Assembly (NCBI GenBank): GCA_030037575.1
Contig: JASHRB010000143.1
Coordinates: 1-8,009 of the forward strand
Direction: 5' to 3'
From: Candidatus Sulfotelmatobacter sp.
GTDB taxonomy: Bacteria > Acidobacteriota > Terriglobia > Terriglobales > Acidobacteriaceae
DNA length: 8,009 nt
The translations under genes and the position numbers were made by a program. Of this stretch, positions 1 through 6,282 are shown in pieces (the first letter of the stretch is position 1; every line of letters starts with the position of its first letter). Under the pieces are notes generated by a model. The model saw nothing but the letters and a program-made list of their open reading frames with translations. It made no database searches and had not been told where the DNA came from.

Positions 1-15
1 GGTCGGGCAGATGTT

Positions 16-417
16 CTACTTCGCGGGCAACTTCCTGCTCGATCGCTTCCGTCGGTTTTTTCCCTGGGGCGTTGCTTCTGCTTCGGCGGTCGGCCGCAAC
101 CGGCAGAGGGTGCTGTTGACCTCCACAAAGTCGCGACTCAACTGCTGCCATTTCCGGTACTCCTCGATCTCCTGCTCGGCTTTGCGCCGAGCCGCCAGAC
201 TGGCAAAGGACTCGGTGACGGTTTTCCCATGAGCCTTATAGGTGAGGCGGAAGTTGGGGCCATGCCCGGTGTCTCCGGGGCGGTGGCAGTGGCAAGTGGG
301 ATTGCCACAGCGGCCGCTGGTGGTGGTGATCGAACCGGGTCGGAAGTCGCGCAGTTGAGCGATCTTCCCCAACAAGGTCGCCTTGTGATTCTCGGAGTCT
401 GGCAACGACTGCGGCAT
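16..417 (-). CDS. Small Cys/His-rich protein of the DUF6788 type, often linked to transposases
   Basis: A 133-residue basic protein of unknown function. After a short helical lead-in it has the segment RDFRPGSITTTSGRCGNPTC, continuing with HCHRPG and HGP. The Cys and His spacing suggests a small zinc-binding knuckle. A strand-rich stretch (RLTYKAHGKTVTESF) follows, then a charged helix (residues about 70-90), and the protein ends in a Lys/Arg-rich tail (GKNRRKRSSRKLPAK). This pattern is recognised as DUF6788-like; such proteins are frequently seen next to transposase genes, which is recollection and not shown here. An in-frame TTG at 427-429 would add four residues, but ATG at 415-417 is preferred because AAGGA lies just before it. 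The gene is on the same strand as the kinase but separated by 96 bases with its own possible promoter, so it is probably a separate unit. Its TAG stop is at 16-18; whatever follows lies outside the window. Confidence 0.7.
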   Translation of the reverse strand: MPQSLPDSENHKATLLGKIAQLRDFRPGSITTTSGRCGNPTCHCHRPGDTGHGPNFRLTYKAHGKTVTESFASLAARRKAEQEIEEYRKWQQLSRDFVEVNSTLCRLRPTAEAEATPQGKNRRKRSSRKLPAK

Positions 418-421
418 AATA

Positions 422-426
422 TCCTT
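422..426 (-). promoter_or_regulatory. Ribosome binding site of the DUF6788-type gene
   Basis: On the minus strand AAGGA stands four bases before the ATG at 415-417. It overlaps the region just after the alternative TTG start at 427-429, so it supports the ATG as the true start. The spacing is a little short but acceptable. Confidence 0.5.
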
Positions 427-435
427 CAATACCTA

Positions 436-450
436 GCGTATCATATACGC
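436..450. repeat. Short perfect inverted repeat GCGTAT-3-ATACGC
   Basis: Six-base arms (436-441 and 445-450) are separated by CAT. It sits between the kinase and the DUF6788-type gene and covers the candidate -10 element, so it may be a protein-binding site. A chance palindrome of this size is possible. Confidence 0.5.
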
Positions 451-467
451 AAGGTAAATGGGCACAA
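440..467 (-). promoter_or_regulatory. Possible sigma-70-like promoter for the DUF6788-type gene
   Basis: On the minus strand a -10-like TATGAT (440-445, five of six matches to TATAAT) is preceded after 16 bases by TTGTGC (462-467, three of six matches to TTGACA). Transcription would start around 430-435, giving a short leader into the AAGGA site. The -10 lies inside the inverted repeat at 436-450, which could serve as an operator. This is a weak prediction from sequence alone; promoter rules in Acidobacteriota are poorly known. Confidence 0.25.
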
Positions 468-522
468 AAAAGAAAACCTTTCACCTCTTCCTTTTTAAGT
501 CGGGTACCCATCTTTACCTGGC
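449..522. repeat. Imperfect long inverted repeat spanning the kinase stop codon
   Basis: The arm at 449-465 (GCAAGGTAAATGGGCAC) is the reverse complement of the arm at 504-522 (GTACCCATCTTTACCTGGC), with 15 of 17 positions matching once two bases are gapped. The spacer of 38 bases is purine-rich on one strand and holds A and T runs. The distal arm contains the kinase stop codon (TAA at 514-516). As RNA from the minus strand it would form a stem-loop at the end of the operon, but no U-tract follows the stem, so it is not a classic intrinsic terminator. It might instead be the end of an inserted element or a 3'-end stabilising or Rho-related structure. Confidence 0.55.
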
Positions 523-1959
523 TTGCTGCTCATCAGCCTTCTGATCCCTGGTAATCGGCAGAATGACCTTCACCTTGCATCCCCAGCCCATCTCACCGTT
601 TGATAATTCCAGACTGCCACCGTGTGCCTCACAGATTTGTCTTGAGAGCAGCAGTCCAATGCCGCTGCCTTGTGATTTGGTCGTATAAAACGGAACGAAG
701 ACATTGCCGGGATTCATCAGGCCGGGACCGTTGTCTTTGATGCTAATGACCACGTCTGTTTCGCTCCCATTCCAGGTCAAGACGATCTGTGGCGTAGAGC
801 TTTTGGCGCAATCGGAATTGCGTGAACTGTTTGTCGATGAGGACGTATCCAGCACCGCCTCCGCGGCATTTCGCGTGAGATTGATGAGCATTTGTTCGAG
901 TTGGTCCGAATCCGCCATCAGGGTAATTTCGGGACCCGGAATAACAGTGACAAGAACGCGAGTTTCTAAGGCTGCGACGCGTTTCACTAACGCCGAAACG
1001 GAGCACGCTCGCAAGCTGGGCGCCGGCATCTGTGCCAGTTGACGATACGCCTGAAGAAAACGATTCAAGGAAGCCGCGCGATTTTCGATGATCTCCAACC
1101 CCCGCTCAAAATCCTGGCGCTTTTCGGATTCAAGATCCATTTCATGCACCCGAGCACGCAAGCTGCCTGCGATGGATTTGATGGGAGCAAGCGAATTGTT
1201 CAACTCATGACCGATGACCCGGATCAAACGCTGCCAAGCCAGTCGCTCTTCTTCGCGCAAGGCGCGGCTCACATCAGAGAGAACGACCAGGGTATGGGGA
1301 ACCCCGTTTTGACGGAACCGGCTTCGCCGGACAAACCAGCGAGCATGGCTTCCCAGATTCAGATGCACCAAGGTTTCGTTTGCACAGGAGAGGGTTTCTT
1401 CGAGAGCGAGATCTGTCGCCGTCCTGCCCAGCATCTGCCCGGAAGGCTTCTGGAGCAATTTCTCTGCCGCCGAGCTCACGAGCCGCAGTTTTTGCGCCGG
1501 ATCAAACGCAAAAATCGGAATATCAACTTCTTCCACGACACGCTGCAGCAACACCGTAGTCTCAATTGTTCCGGTGCGATGCCGAGCGAGCCGGTCGGCG
1601 AGGGCGTTTACTTCAAGCGACAGCTCACCCAGGGCATCCGCGGGAGCGGCCAAACCGGCGCGAAAAGAATAATCTTCCTCGCGCAGTGCGCCAACCACAT
1701 TGGCTAGAGTCTGCAGCGGGCGAATGATGCCCTCACGCAAAGCCACGCCAATCAACAAGCAAACCACCACCTCGGCGCCGAGCAGCAACAATTTCGATGC
1801 AGCCGTCCACGGGGAGGACCATATGAGAACCCCCGTGAGCAGAAGGCCCGGTGCAGCCAGCAAAATCGAAAATCGTATGAGGCGGCCTTCAAACCCTGCT
1901 CGCCGTGGTTTTCCTAGATGATTCTTGCAGGGAGCGTTTGCCCCTGGGCTAGAGCCCAT
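514..1959 (-). CDS. Membrane sensor histidine kinase (HAMP-PAS-HisKA-HATPase), NtrY-like
   Basis: A 481-residue sensor kinase expected to autophosphorylate and pass phosphate to the regulator encoded just upstream. Two membrane segments (about 27-47 and 57-74) flank a periplasmic loop of only about nine residues. A HAMP linker follows (about 75-128), then a PAS-like domain (about 138-232). The dimerisation box is GHELNNSLAPI with phospho-accepting His251. The catalytic domain has the N box (NLTRNAAEAV, 360-369), G1 box DNGPG (409-413), F box FVPFYTTK (421-428) and G2 box GSGIGL (431-436), so it looks active. A Ser/Asn-rich insertion (about 371-390) lies between the N box and the next strand. 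With almost no outside domain, the signal is probably read in the membrane or cytoplasm, which is inference. ATG at 1957-1959 lies inside the regulator gene, with an 11-base overlap and a good GGAG site, so the two are translationally coupled. Confidence 0.93.
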   Translation of the reverse strand: MGSSPGANAPCKNHLGKPRRAGFEGRLIRFSILLAAPGLLLTGVLIWSSPWTAASKLLLLGAEVVVCLLIGVALREGIIRPLQTLANVVGALREEDYSFRAGLAAPADALGELSLEVNALADRLARHRTGTIETTVLLQRVVEEVDIPIFAFDPAQKLRLVSSAAEKLLQKPSGQMLGRTATDLALEETLSCANETLVHLNLGSHARWFVRRSRFRQNGVPHTLVVLSDVSRALREEERLAWQRLIRVIGHELNNSLAPIKSIAGSLRARVHEMDLESEKRQDFERGLEIIENRAASLNRFLQAYRQLAQMPAPSLRACSVSALVKRVAALETRVLVTVIPGPEITLMADSDQLEQMLINLTRNAAEAVLDTSSSTNSSRNSDCAKSSTPQIVLTWNGSETDVVISIKDNGPGLMNPGNVFVPFYTTKSQGSGIGLLLSRQICEAHGGSLELSNGEMGWGCKVKVILPITRDQKADEQQAR

Positions 1960-3361
1960 ACTTCTCCATCCGCCGGTAGAGGGCGCCGCGGCTCAGGCCG
2001 AGTGCTTCGGCGGCCTGGCTGACGTTGCCCTGAAAGCGGTCCAGCGCTTTGCGAATCAGAATAGACTCAACCGCCTCCAGACTCAATTCTTCAAGATTTT
2101 GGGAGGCGGTTTTCGATGCCGCTAGTCCAAGGTCGGGAGGTTCAAGCCGCTCGCCGCGGCACATCAGAACGGCACGCTCGATTGTGTGTTCCAGTTCGCG
2201 GACATTTCCAGGCCAATTGTGGGATAGCAGGGTCTGCAGCGCGGCGGCATCAATTCCGTGAATGTGCCGCCGATAACGGGCGGCATATTGCGAAAGAAAA
2301 TGTCCCGCCAGCAGGGGGATGTCCTCTCTGCGTTCCCGTAAAGGCGGCAAATGGAGTTCCACGGTGTTCAGACGGAACAACAGATCTTCGCGAAACTGAT
2401 GCGCCCGGATGGCCGCTTCCAGATCGGTGTTTGTCGCAGAAATCACCCGCACATCGACCCGCTTGCTCCGCGAAGAGCCCACGCGTTCAAGCTCCCCGGA
2501 TTCGATCACGCGCAGCAGTGTGGCCTGCTGTCGAAAAGGAATATTGCCAATTTCATCCAGAAAAATGGTTCCGCCATCTGCAAGTTCAAAACGACCGATG
2601 CGGTCATTGCGGGCATCGGTGAAAGCACCCTTCACATGCCCGAACAGTTCACTCTCAAACACTCCTTCCGCTAATCCACCCGTGTTTACAGCCATGAACG
2701 GTCGCCAAGCGCGCAAGGAAAGCGCATGAAGCGTGCGCGCCAGGACTTCCTTGCCGGTGCCGTGTTCGCCGGTGATCAAAACGTTGGCGTCCGAGGGGGC
2801 AATCCGAGTCATGGTTTCCAGTACCGGGGTCATCGAAGGAGCGGTCGCGATGAAATCCGGCCGTCCCTGGGCTCTGAGCAGGTTGTTCTCTGCGGCCAGC
2901 CGTTCCGCTTCGCGCAGGGCACGATGTAATTCGATCTGCGTGCGCAAAATGGAAAGCAACCGTTCGTTCTCCCAAGGTTTCTGTATGAAATCGCGGGCTC
3001 CGCGACGCATCGCCTCTACCGCCAGCTCGACATTGCCCCATGCCGTCATCACAATGATTGGCAGCTTGCTGTCAATTCCGGAAATTTCGGAAAGCAGATC
3101 GAGGCCCTCCTGTCCCGAGGTGGTGTCGCGGGTGTAGTTGAGATCGATGAGGGCAGCGTCGTAGGAACTGCTGGAGAGCGCTTCCCGCGCCAAGCTGGGA
3201 GAGGGCACGGCGTCAAGCTTGTAGCCTTGTGGTTTGAGCAGCAGTTCGAGCGCTTCCAGGATGGGCTTTTGATCATCGGCAGCCAGAACTCGTGGCGCGC
3301 TGGGGCCGCTTTTCGCTAAAAGAGGAGTCTTGGGATCCCGTGGCTTGGCCGAAGTTGGCAT
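1949..3361 (-). CDS. Sigma-54-type response regulator (receiver, AAA+, Fis-like HTH) with GAFTDA loop
   Basis: A 470-residue NtrC-family regulator. The receiver domain (about 23-145) has the acidic pair Asp29-Asp30, phospho-acceptor Asp73, Thr106 and Lys128. The AAA+ domain (about 168-400) has Walker A GEHGTGKE (198-205), Walker B GGTIFLDEIG (263-272), arginine-finger region FREDLLFRLN (323-332) and sensor II NWPGNVREL (382-390). A Fis-type helix-turn-helix closes the protein (GNVSQAAEALGLSRGALYRR, 445-464). The loop that contacts sigma-54, normally GAFTGA, reads GAFTDA (245-250), and the usual NCAA stretch reads NTGG. The family activates sigma-54 RNA polymerase on phosphorylation; here the likely targets are this export operon or its own promoter, by inference from gene order. 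The start is three bases after the TolC stop with no clear Shine-Dalgarno, suggesting coupling to TolC translation. An N-terminal extension of about 22 residues precedes the receiver. Confidence 0.93.
   Translation of the reverse strand: MPTSAKPRDPKTPLLAKSGPSAPRVLAADDQKPILEALELLLKPQGYKLDAVPSPSLAREALSSSSYDAALIDLNYTRDTTSGQEGLDLLSEISGIDSKLPIIVMTAWGNVELAVEAMRRGARDFIQKPWENERLLSILRTQIELHRALREAERLAAENNLLRAQGRPDFIATAPSMTPVLETMTRIAPSDANVLITGEHGTGKEVLARTLHALSLRAWRPFMAVNTGGLAEGVFESELFGHVKGAFTDARNDRIGRFELADGGTIFLDEIGNIPFRQQATLLRVIESGELERVGSSRSKRVDVRVISATNTDLEAAIRAHQFREDLLFRLNTVELHLPPLRERREDIPLLAGHFLSQYAARYRRHIHGIDAAALQTLLSHNWPGNVRELEHTIERAVLMCRGERLEPPDLGLAASKTASQNLEELSLEAVESILIRKALDRFQGNVSQAAEALGLSRGALYRRMEKYGL
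1964..1967 (-). promoter_or_regulatory. Ribosome binding site of the histidine kinase gene
   Basis: GGAG (within GGAGAAG) on the minus strand, four bases before the kinase ATG at 1957-1959. It lies inside the last codons of the regulator gene and supports this start over later in-frame codons. Confidence 0.6.
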
Positions 3362-3364
3362 GAG

Positions 3365-5287
3365 CTATGGTGCAGAATTGTTTATCTCGCCGCCGCCTTT
3401 GATCGCATCCTGAATCTGGATTCCATTATGTTCCAAAGTGCTGGCGGTTGCACGATCCAGTTCCACTTTTGCTTTCTCGTAAACCGTCCTGGCGGTGACC
3501 AGGTCGAGTTCAGCGAGCGCGAGATCGCGCTGGGCAGTCATGGTCTGAAAAGTCGATCCCGCACCCAAGGCTTGCTCTTTTTGCGTGATCTCAAATGTTC
3601 GCTGCGCCAGATCGCGCGTTTTGCGGGCAGCATCCACCCGCGCTGCCGTTTGTTCCAAAGCATACTCGGCATTGCGCACTTCGATCCTGATTTGGTTTCG
3701 CAGTTCCTCGCGGCGAAGCTGGGCCTGCCGGTATTCAAGCTCGGAACGGTATTGATCGGCCTTGGCCACGCGATTTCGAATGGGAATATCCAGGTTGAAT
3801 CCGATGTAATAGTCGGGCGCTGTGTTGTTGAGGGCGTTTTGCAATGCTCCGGCGTAGCCACTGGGCACGGCAGAACTGTTCGCCTCGCCCGGAACGTTGT
3901 AAAGCGGGTTCAGAGGCCCGGCTAACCCCGAGCCGCCGTAGAAACCCACGATCGAGAGCGAAGGCAGTAAGGCGTTTCTCGCTGCCTGCCGGCTGAGTTG
4001 CCGGTTGACCAGGTCGATGTCCGATTCGGCCAGTTCCGGCCGGTCGTGCAGCGCCTCCGCCATCAAATCCTGAATCGGCTCCGTCGGCCGCGCCGGAAGG
4101 GAATCGAGGCGGTCCGTGGGTATAACCTCCATCGACTCCAGGAGGGGATCTTCCATGCTCCTGGTCAGCGCGTTCTTCATCAACAGTTCCTGCAGTTGCA
4201 AACTGGTTCGCGCCACCGTCAAATCCTGATCTCGCTTCGAAACCTCGGCTTCGGCTCGCATCACGTCCATGGCCGGTACGCTTTCGAGTTGCAGTTGCTT
4301 CTTTGCATTGTCGAGCGACTGCTGAGCGAAGCTCAGCGATTTTTCATTGACCTCAGACTGTTCATAGGCGTTCACCAGGTCCCAATACATGTTCGCGATC
4401 TGCGTAACCGTCGCGATGACTTGGCTCTGGAAGGCGATGTCAGAGATTCTCTTGTTGTTGTTCGCGATGTGCAGATAGCGCAGGTTGGGCCCGAAGCCGA
4501 ATCCCGCGAGCAACTGCTGCTGGAAGCTAAACCGGTACATCGAGCCCAGAGCGGGAGACAAATTAAAAAACGGGCTGTTGGTGCTTTGCCGGTAATTATT
4601 GAATACGAAGGAAACGCTGGTTCCCGTGCCAAAGGCCTGGGAGTAGCCAAAATTGGCTTGCCCCGTATTCAGCTGCAGCAGCGGCACCCCATAAACCTGC
4701 AAGCTTGCGAGCGGCGTGGTCTGATGCTCCGCGCCGACGGTCGCAACGATGGCGGGATCGTACGAGGAAACTGGAGTCCCAGTTCCCAAGGTCGACTGCA
4801 CCAGACCAGCCGCGCCCGCCCCCGCGCCACCCGCACCGCCGGTGGTGCCGCCCGCCCCCGCGCCGGGCGCTCCCGTGCCAAAGCCGCCCACGCCGCCCCC
4901 GGGCGTACCCTGCACCACGCCGGTATTCACGCCACGAAACACTCCTCCGGCTTGGGTGCGCAGAATGTCGGTATCTGCAATCGGCAGGTTATAGCGCGCA
5001 ATGGCGATGTCGAGGTTGTCTTCGAGCGCCAGGCGAATCGCATCTTTGAGAGATAGATACAGTTTGCCATCGCGCATGAGCCGGACTAACAGCGGGGAAT
5101 TCGCAAGCTGTGGCTCCGGCACGTGACTCGGCGCATAGGCGCTCAGTGGATTGCGTGACTTCGGCATCTCAAACGACATATTCGTACCGTTCTGCGCAGG
5201 GACTTGTGCGGCACAACCAAGGACAAGAAGGAATATGAATGCAGGCGTCGCCCGCCATCGCGCGCGCAACCTCGGCCTGGCGATCAT
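3365..5287 (-). CDS. TolC-family outer-membrane efflux protein with Gly-rich insertion
   Basis: A 640-residue outer-membrane factor, longer than typical TolC proteins (roughly 430-500). The N-terminus is basic then hydrophobic (about 15-25) and ends VLGC, a possible lipobox with Cys25, so it may be a lipoprotein; cleavage after VPAQ is the alternative. Two OEP repeats are visible: the first begins near YLSLKDAIRLALEDNLDIAI (77-96) and includes long helices (about 282-378); the second begins near DLMAEALHDRPELAESDIDL (407-426) and ends in helices about 509-615. Strand-rich parts (about 195-260, 440-505) fit the barrel. A Gly/Ala-rich low-complexity stretch (about 127-162) interrupts the region before the first barrel part. 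It should form the trimeric channel through which the ABC pump exports its substrate. The start shares ATGA with the ATPase stop; a weak GGTGA site precedes it. Confidence 0.93.
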   Translation of the reverse strand: MIARPRLRARWRATPAFIFLLVLGCAAQVPAQNGTNMSFEMPKSRNPLSAYAPSHVPEPQLANSPLLVRLMRDGKLYLSLKDAIRLALEDNLDIAIARYNLPIADTDILRTQAGGVFRGVNTGVVQGTPGGGVGGFGTGAPGAGAGGTTGGAGGAGAGAAGLVQSTLGTGTPVSSYDPAIVATVGAEHQTTPLASLQVYGVPLLQLNTGQANFGYSQAFGTGTSVSFVFNNYRQSTNSPFFNLSPALGSMYRFSFQQQLLAGFGFGPNLRYLHIANNNKRISDIAFQSQVIATVTQIANMYWDLVNAYEQSEVNEKSLSFAQQSLDNAKKQLQLESVPAMDVMRAEAEVSKRDQDLTVARTSLQLQELLMKNALTRSMEDPLLESMEVIPTDRLDSLPARPTEPIQDLMAEALHDRPELAESDIDLVNRQLSRQAARNALLPSLSIVGFYGGSGLAGPLNPLYNVPGEANSSAVPSGYAGALQNALNNTAPDYYIGFNLDIPIRNRVAKADQYRSELEYRQAQLRREELRNQIRIEVRNAEYALEQTAARVDAARKTRDLAQRTFEITQKEQALGAGSTFQTMTAQRDLALAELDLVTARTVYEKAKVELDRATASTLEHNGIQIQDAIKGGGEINNSAP

Positions 5288-5991
5288 GGCTTCACCGCCG
5301 CCTGCGTTTGCAGCTCGGGATTTGCCGTGTCGCTCACCACCCAGCCGTCGCGCAGTTGAATGGTGCGCGATCCATAGGCGGCATTCGCGTCGGAATGAGT
5401 CACCTGTACAATCGTCGTTCCCTGTTCATTGAGTTGGCGAAAAAGTTTCATGATTTCGTTGGCCTGCGAAGAATGCAGATTTCCTGTAGGTTCATCCGCC
5501 AGCAGAAGCGCAGGTTTGTGAATCACGGCGCGCGCAACTCCTACCAGCTGCTGTTGTCCACCGGAGAGCTGGCTGGGAAACAGATCTTTCTTGGCGACCA
5601 TCTGAAATCGATCGAGCGCATCGGCGACCATGGCTTGCCGCCGGCTGTGCGGAACGTCTTTATAGGAAAGCGGCAGATCGATGTTCTCCCGCACGGTGAG
5701 GTCGTCGAGCAGATGATAACTCTGAAACACCATGCCGACGTTACGCTTGGCGAGTTCGGCGCGCTGCTTTCGCTTCATCTCGTGAGTAGCCGCGCCGCGA
5801 AACCAGTATTCGCCTTGCCATCCGTCGTCGAGCAGGGCAAGCACATTTAACAAAGAAGACTTTCCTGCGCCCGAGGGCCCCATGATGGTGATGAACTCTC
5901 CCTCACGAATCTCCAGATTCACGCGTCGCAACACCCAAAACTGGCCCGCGGGAGTTTTGTAGCTGCGTTCGAGATTTTTGAGCTGAATCAT
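5284..5991 (-). CDS. ABC transporter ATP-binding subunit, MacB/LolD type
   Basis: A 235-residue nucleotide-binding subunit that should power the FtsX/MacB-type permease encoded upstream. Walker A is GPSGAGKS (38-45), the Q-loop is Gln90, the signature is LSGGQQQ (142-148), Walker B is ALLLADEP with catalytic Glu167, and the H-loop is His199 in QVTHSD. The D-loop reads GNLHS where most family members have GNLDS, and the signature is followed by LVGVARAV rather than RVAVARA. The pattern places it with the exporters of the MacB/LolD/FtsE class, which move lipids, peptides or drugs by mechanotransmission; the substrate cannot be told. The frame stays open to 6075, but ATG at 5989-5991 is chosen because the domain begins directly with [13 protein letters not shown] and it shares ATGA with the stop of the preceding remnant. 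ATG at 6007-6009 is the alternative and has no visible ribosome site. Confidence 0.93.
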   Translation of the reverse strand: MIQLKNLERSYKTPAGQFWVLRRVNLEIREGEFITIMGPSGAGKSSLLNVLALLDDGWQGEYWFRGAATHEMKRKQRAELAKRNVGMVFQSYHLLDDLTVRENIDLPLSYKDVPHSRRQAMVADALDRFQMVAKKDLFPSQLSGGQQQLVGVARAVIHKPALLLADEPTGNLHSSQANEIMKLFRQLNEQGTTIVQVTHSDANAAYGSRTIQLRDGWVVSDTANPELQTQAAVKP

Positions 5992-6272
5992 CTTGTCCCA
6001 GAACTCCATGGCGGCACGACGGCGTCCATATTCTGGAACAGCGCATACGCAAACCGCGAATTGGCTGGCTGCCAATCGTCTTCCGTCACGAGAAACAACG
6101 GCTCAGCATTCGGCACCGGCAAAGATTTCAGCAGAAGCGCATTGACCGGGGTGAAAATGCCGGTGCTGGCGCCAATGCCGAGGGCCAGCGTGAGAAGGGC
6201 GACGGCCGTGAAGCCCGGGTTCTTGCGCAGTGGCCGTAGAACGTAACGAAGATCTTGGCTCAGTCCGGTCAT
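5988..6272 (-). pseudogene. N-terminal remnant of a second ADOP/MacB-like permease
   Basis: A 94-codon open frame starting [20 protein letters not shown], the typical opening of an acidobacterial duplicated permease. It goes on through the first membrane segment (about 21-45) and the [19 protein letters not shown] stretch at the start of the periplasmic domain. Family resemblance runs to about residue 83 (near 6024). The last residues ([10 protein letters not shown]) look unrelated, and the frame then stops, whereas full family members have about 800 residues. The most likely history is an internal deletion that removed the rest of the gene and fused its start to the ATPase leader. The start is intact, with a GAGGG site overlapping the upstream permease stop, so it may still be translated. 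Its TGA overlaps the ATPase ATG (ATGA), so it could now act as a coupling leader or a single-span membrane peptide. An assembly error is also possible. Confidence 0.75.
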
Positions 6273-6282
6273 CGTCTATCCC

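Noticed and set aside
466..503. Intrinsic terminator for the operon using the T-run on the minus strand around 467-477
   Set aside because: The T-run lies inside the loop of the inverted repeat and is not preceded by a G+C-rich stem of its own, so it does not fit a standard terminator.
1039..1707. 222-codon open frame on the plus strand opposite the histidine kinase
   Set aside because: It lies wholly antisense to the PAS, HisKA and HAMP parts of the kinase, with no domain or ribosome site of note.
4749..4994. Proline-rich small frame on the plus strand
   Set aside because: It is only the reverse reading of the Gly/Ala-rich insert of the TolC homologue; GGC and GCC codons read back as Pro and Ala.
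3998..5056. Long open frame (352 codons) on the plus strand opposite the TolC homologue
   Set aside because: It is antisense to a well-supported TolC gene, is very rich in Arg, and shows no recognisable domain. It is explained by the G+C-rich codon use of the true gene.
5992..6075. N-terminal extension of the ATPase to an ATG at 6073-6075
   Set aside because: The added residues overlap the permease remnant, do not resemble the family and lack a ribosome site. The domain starts at [10 protein letters not shown] with an ATGA coupling.
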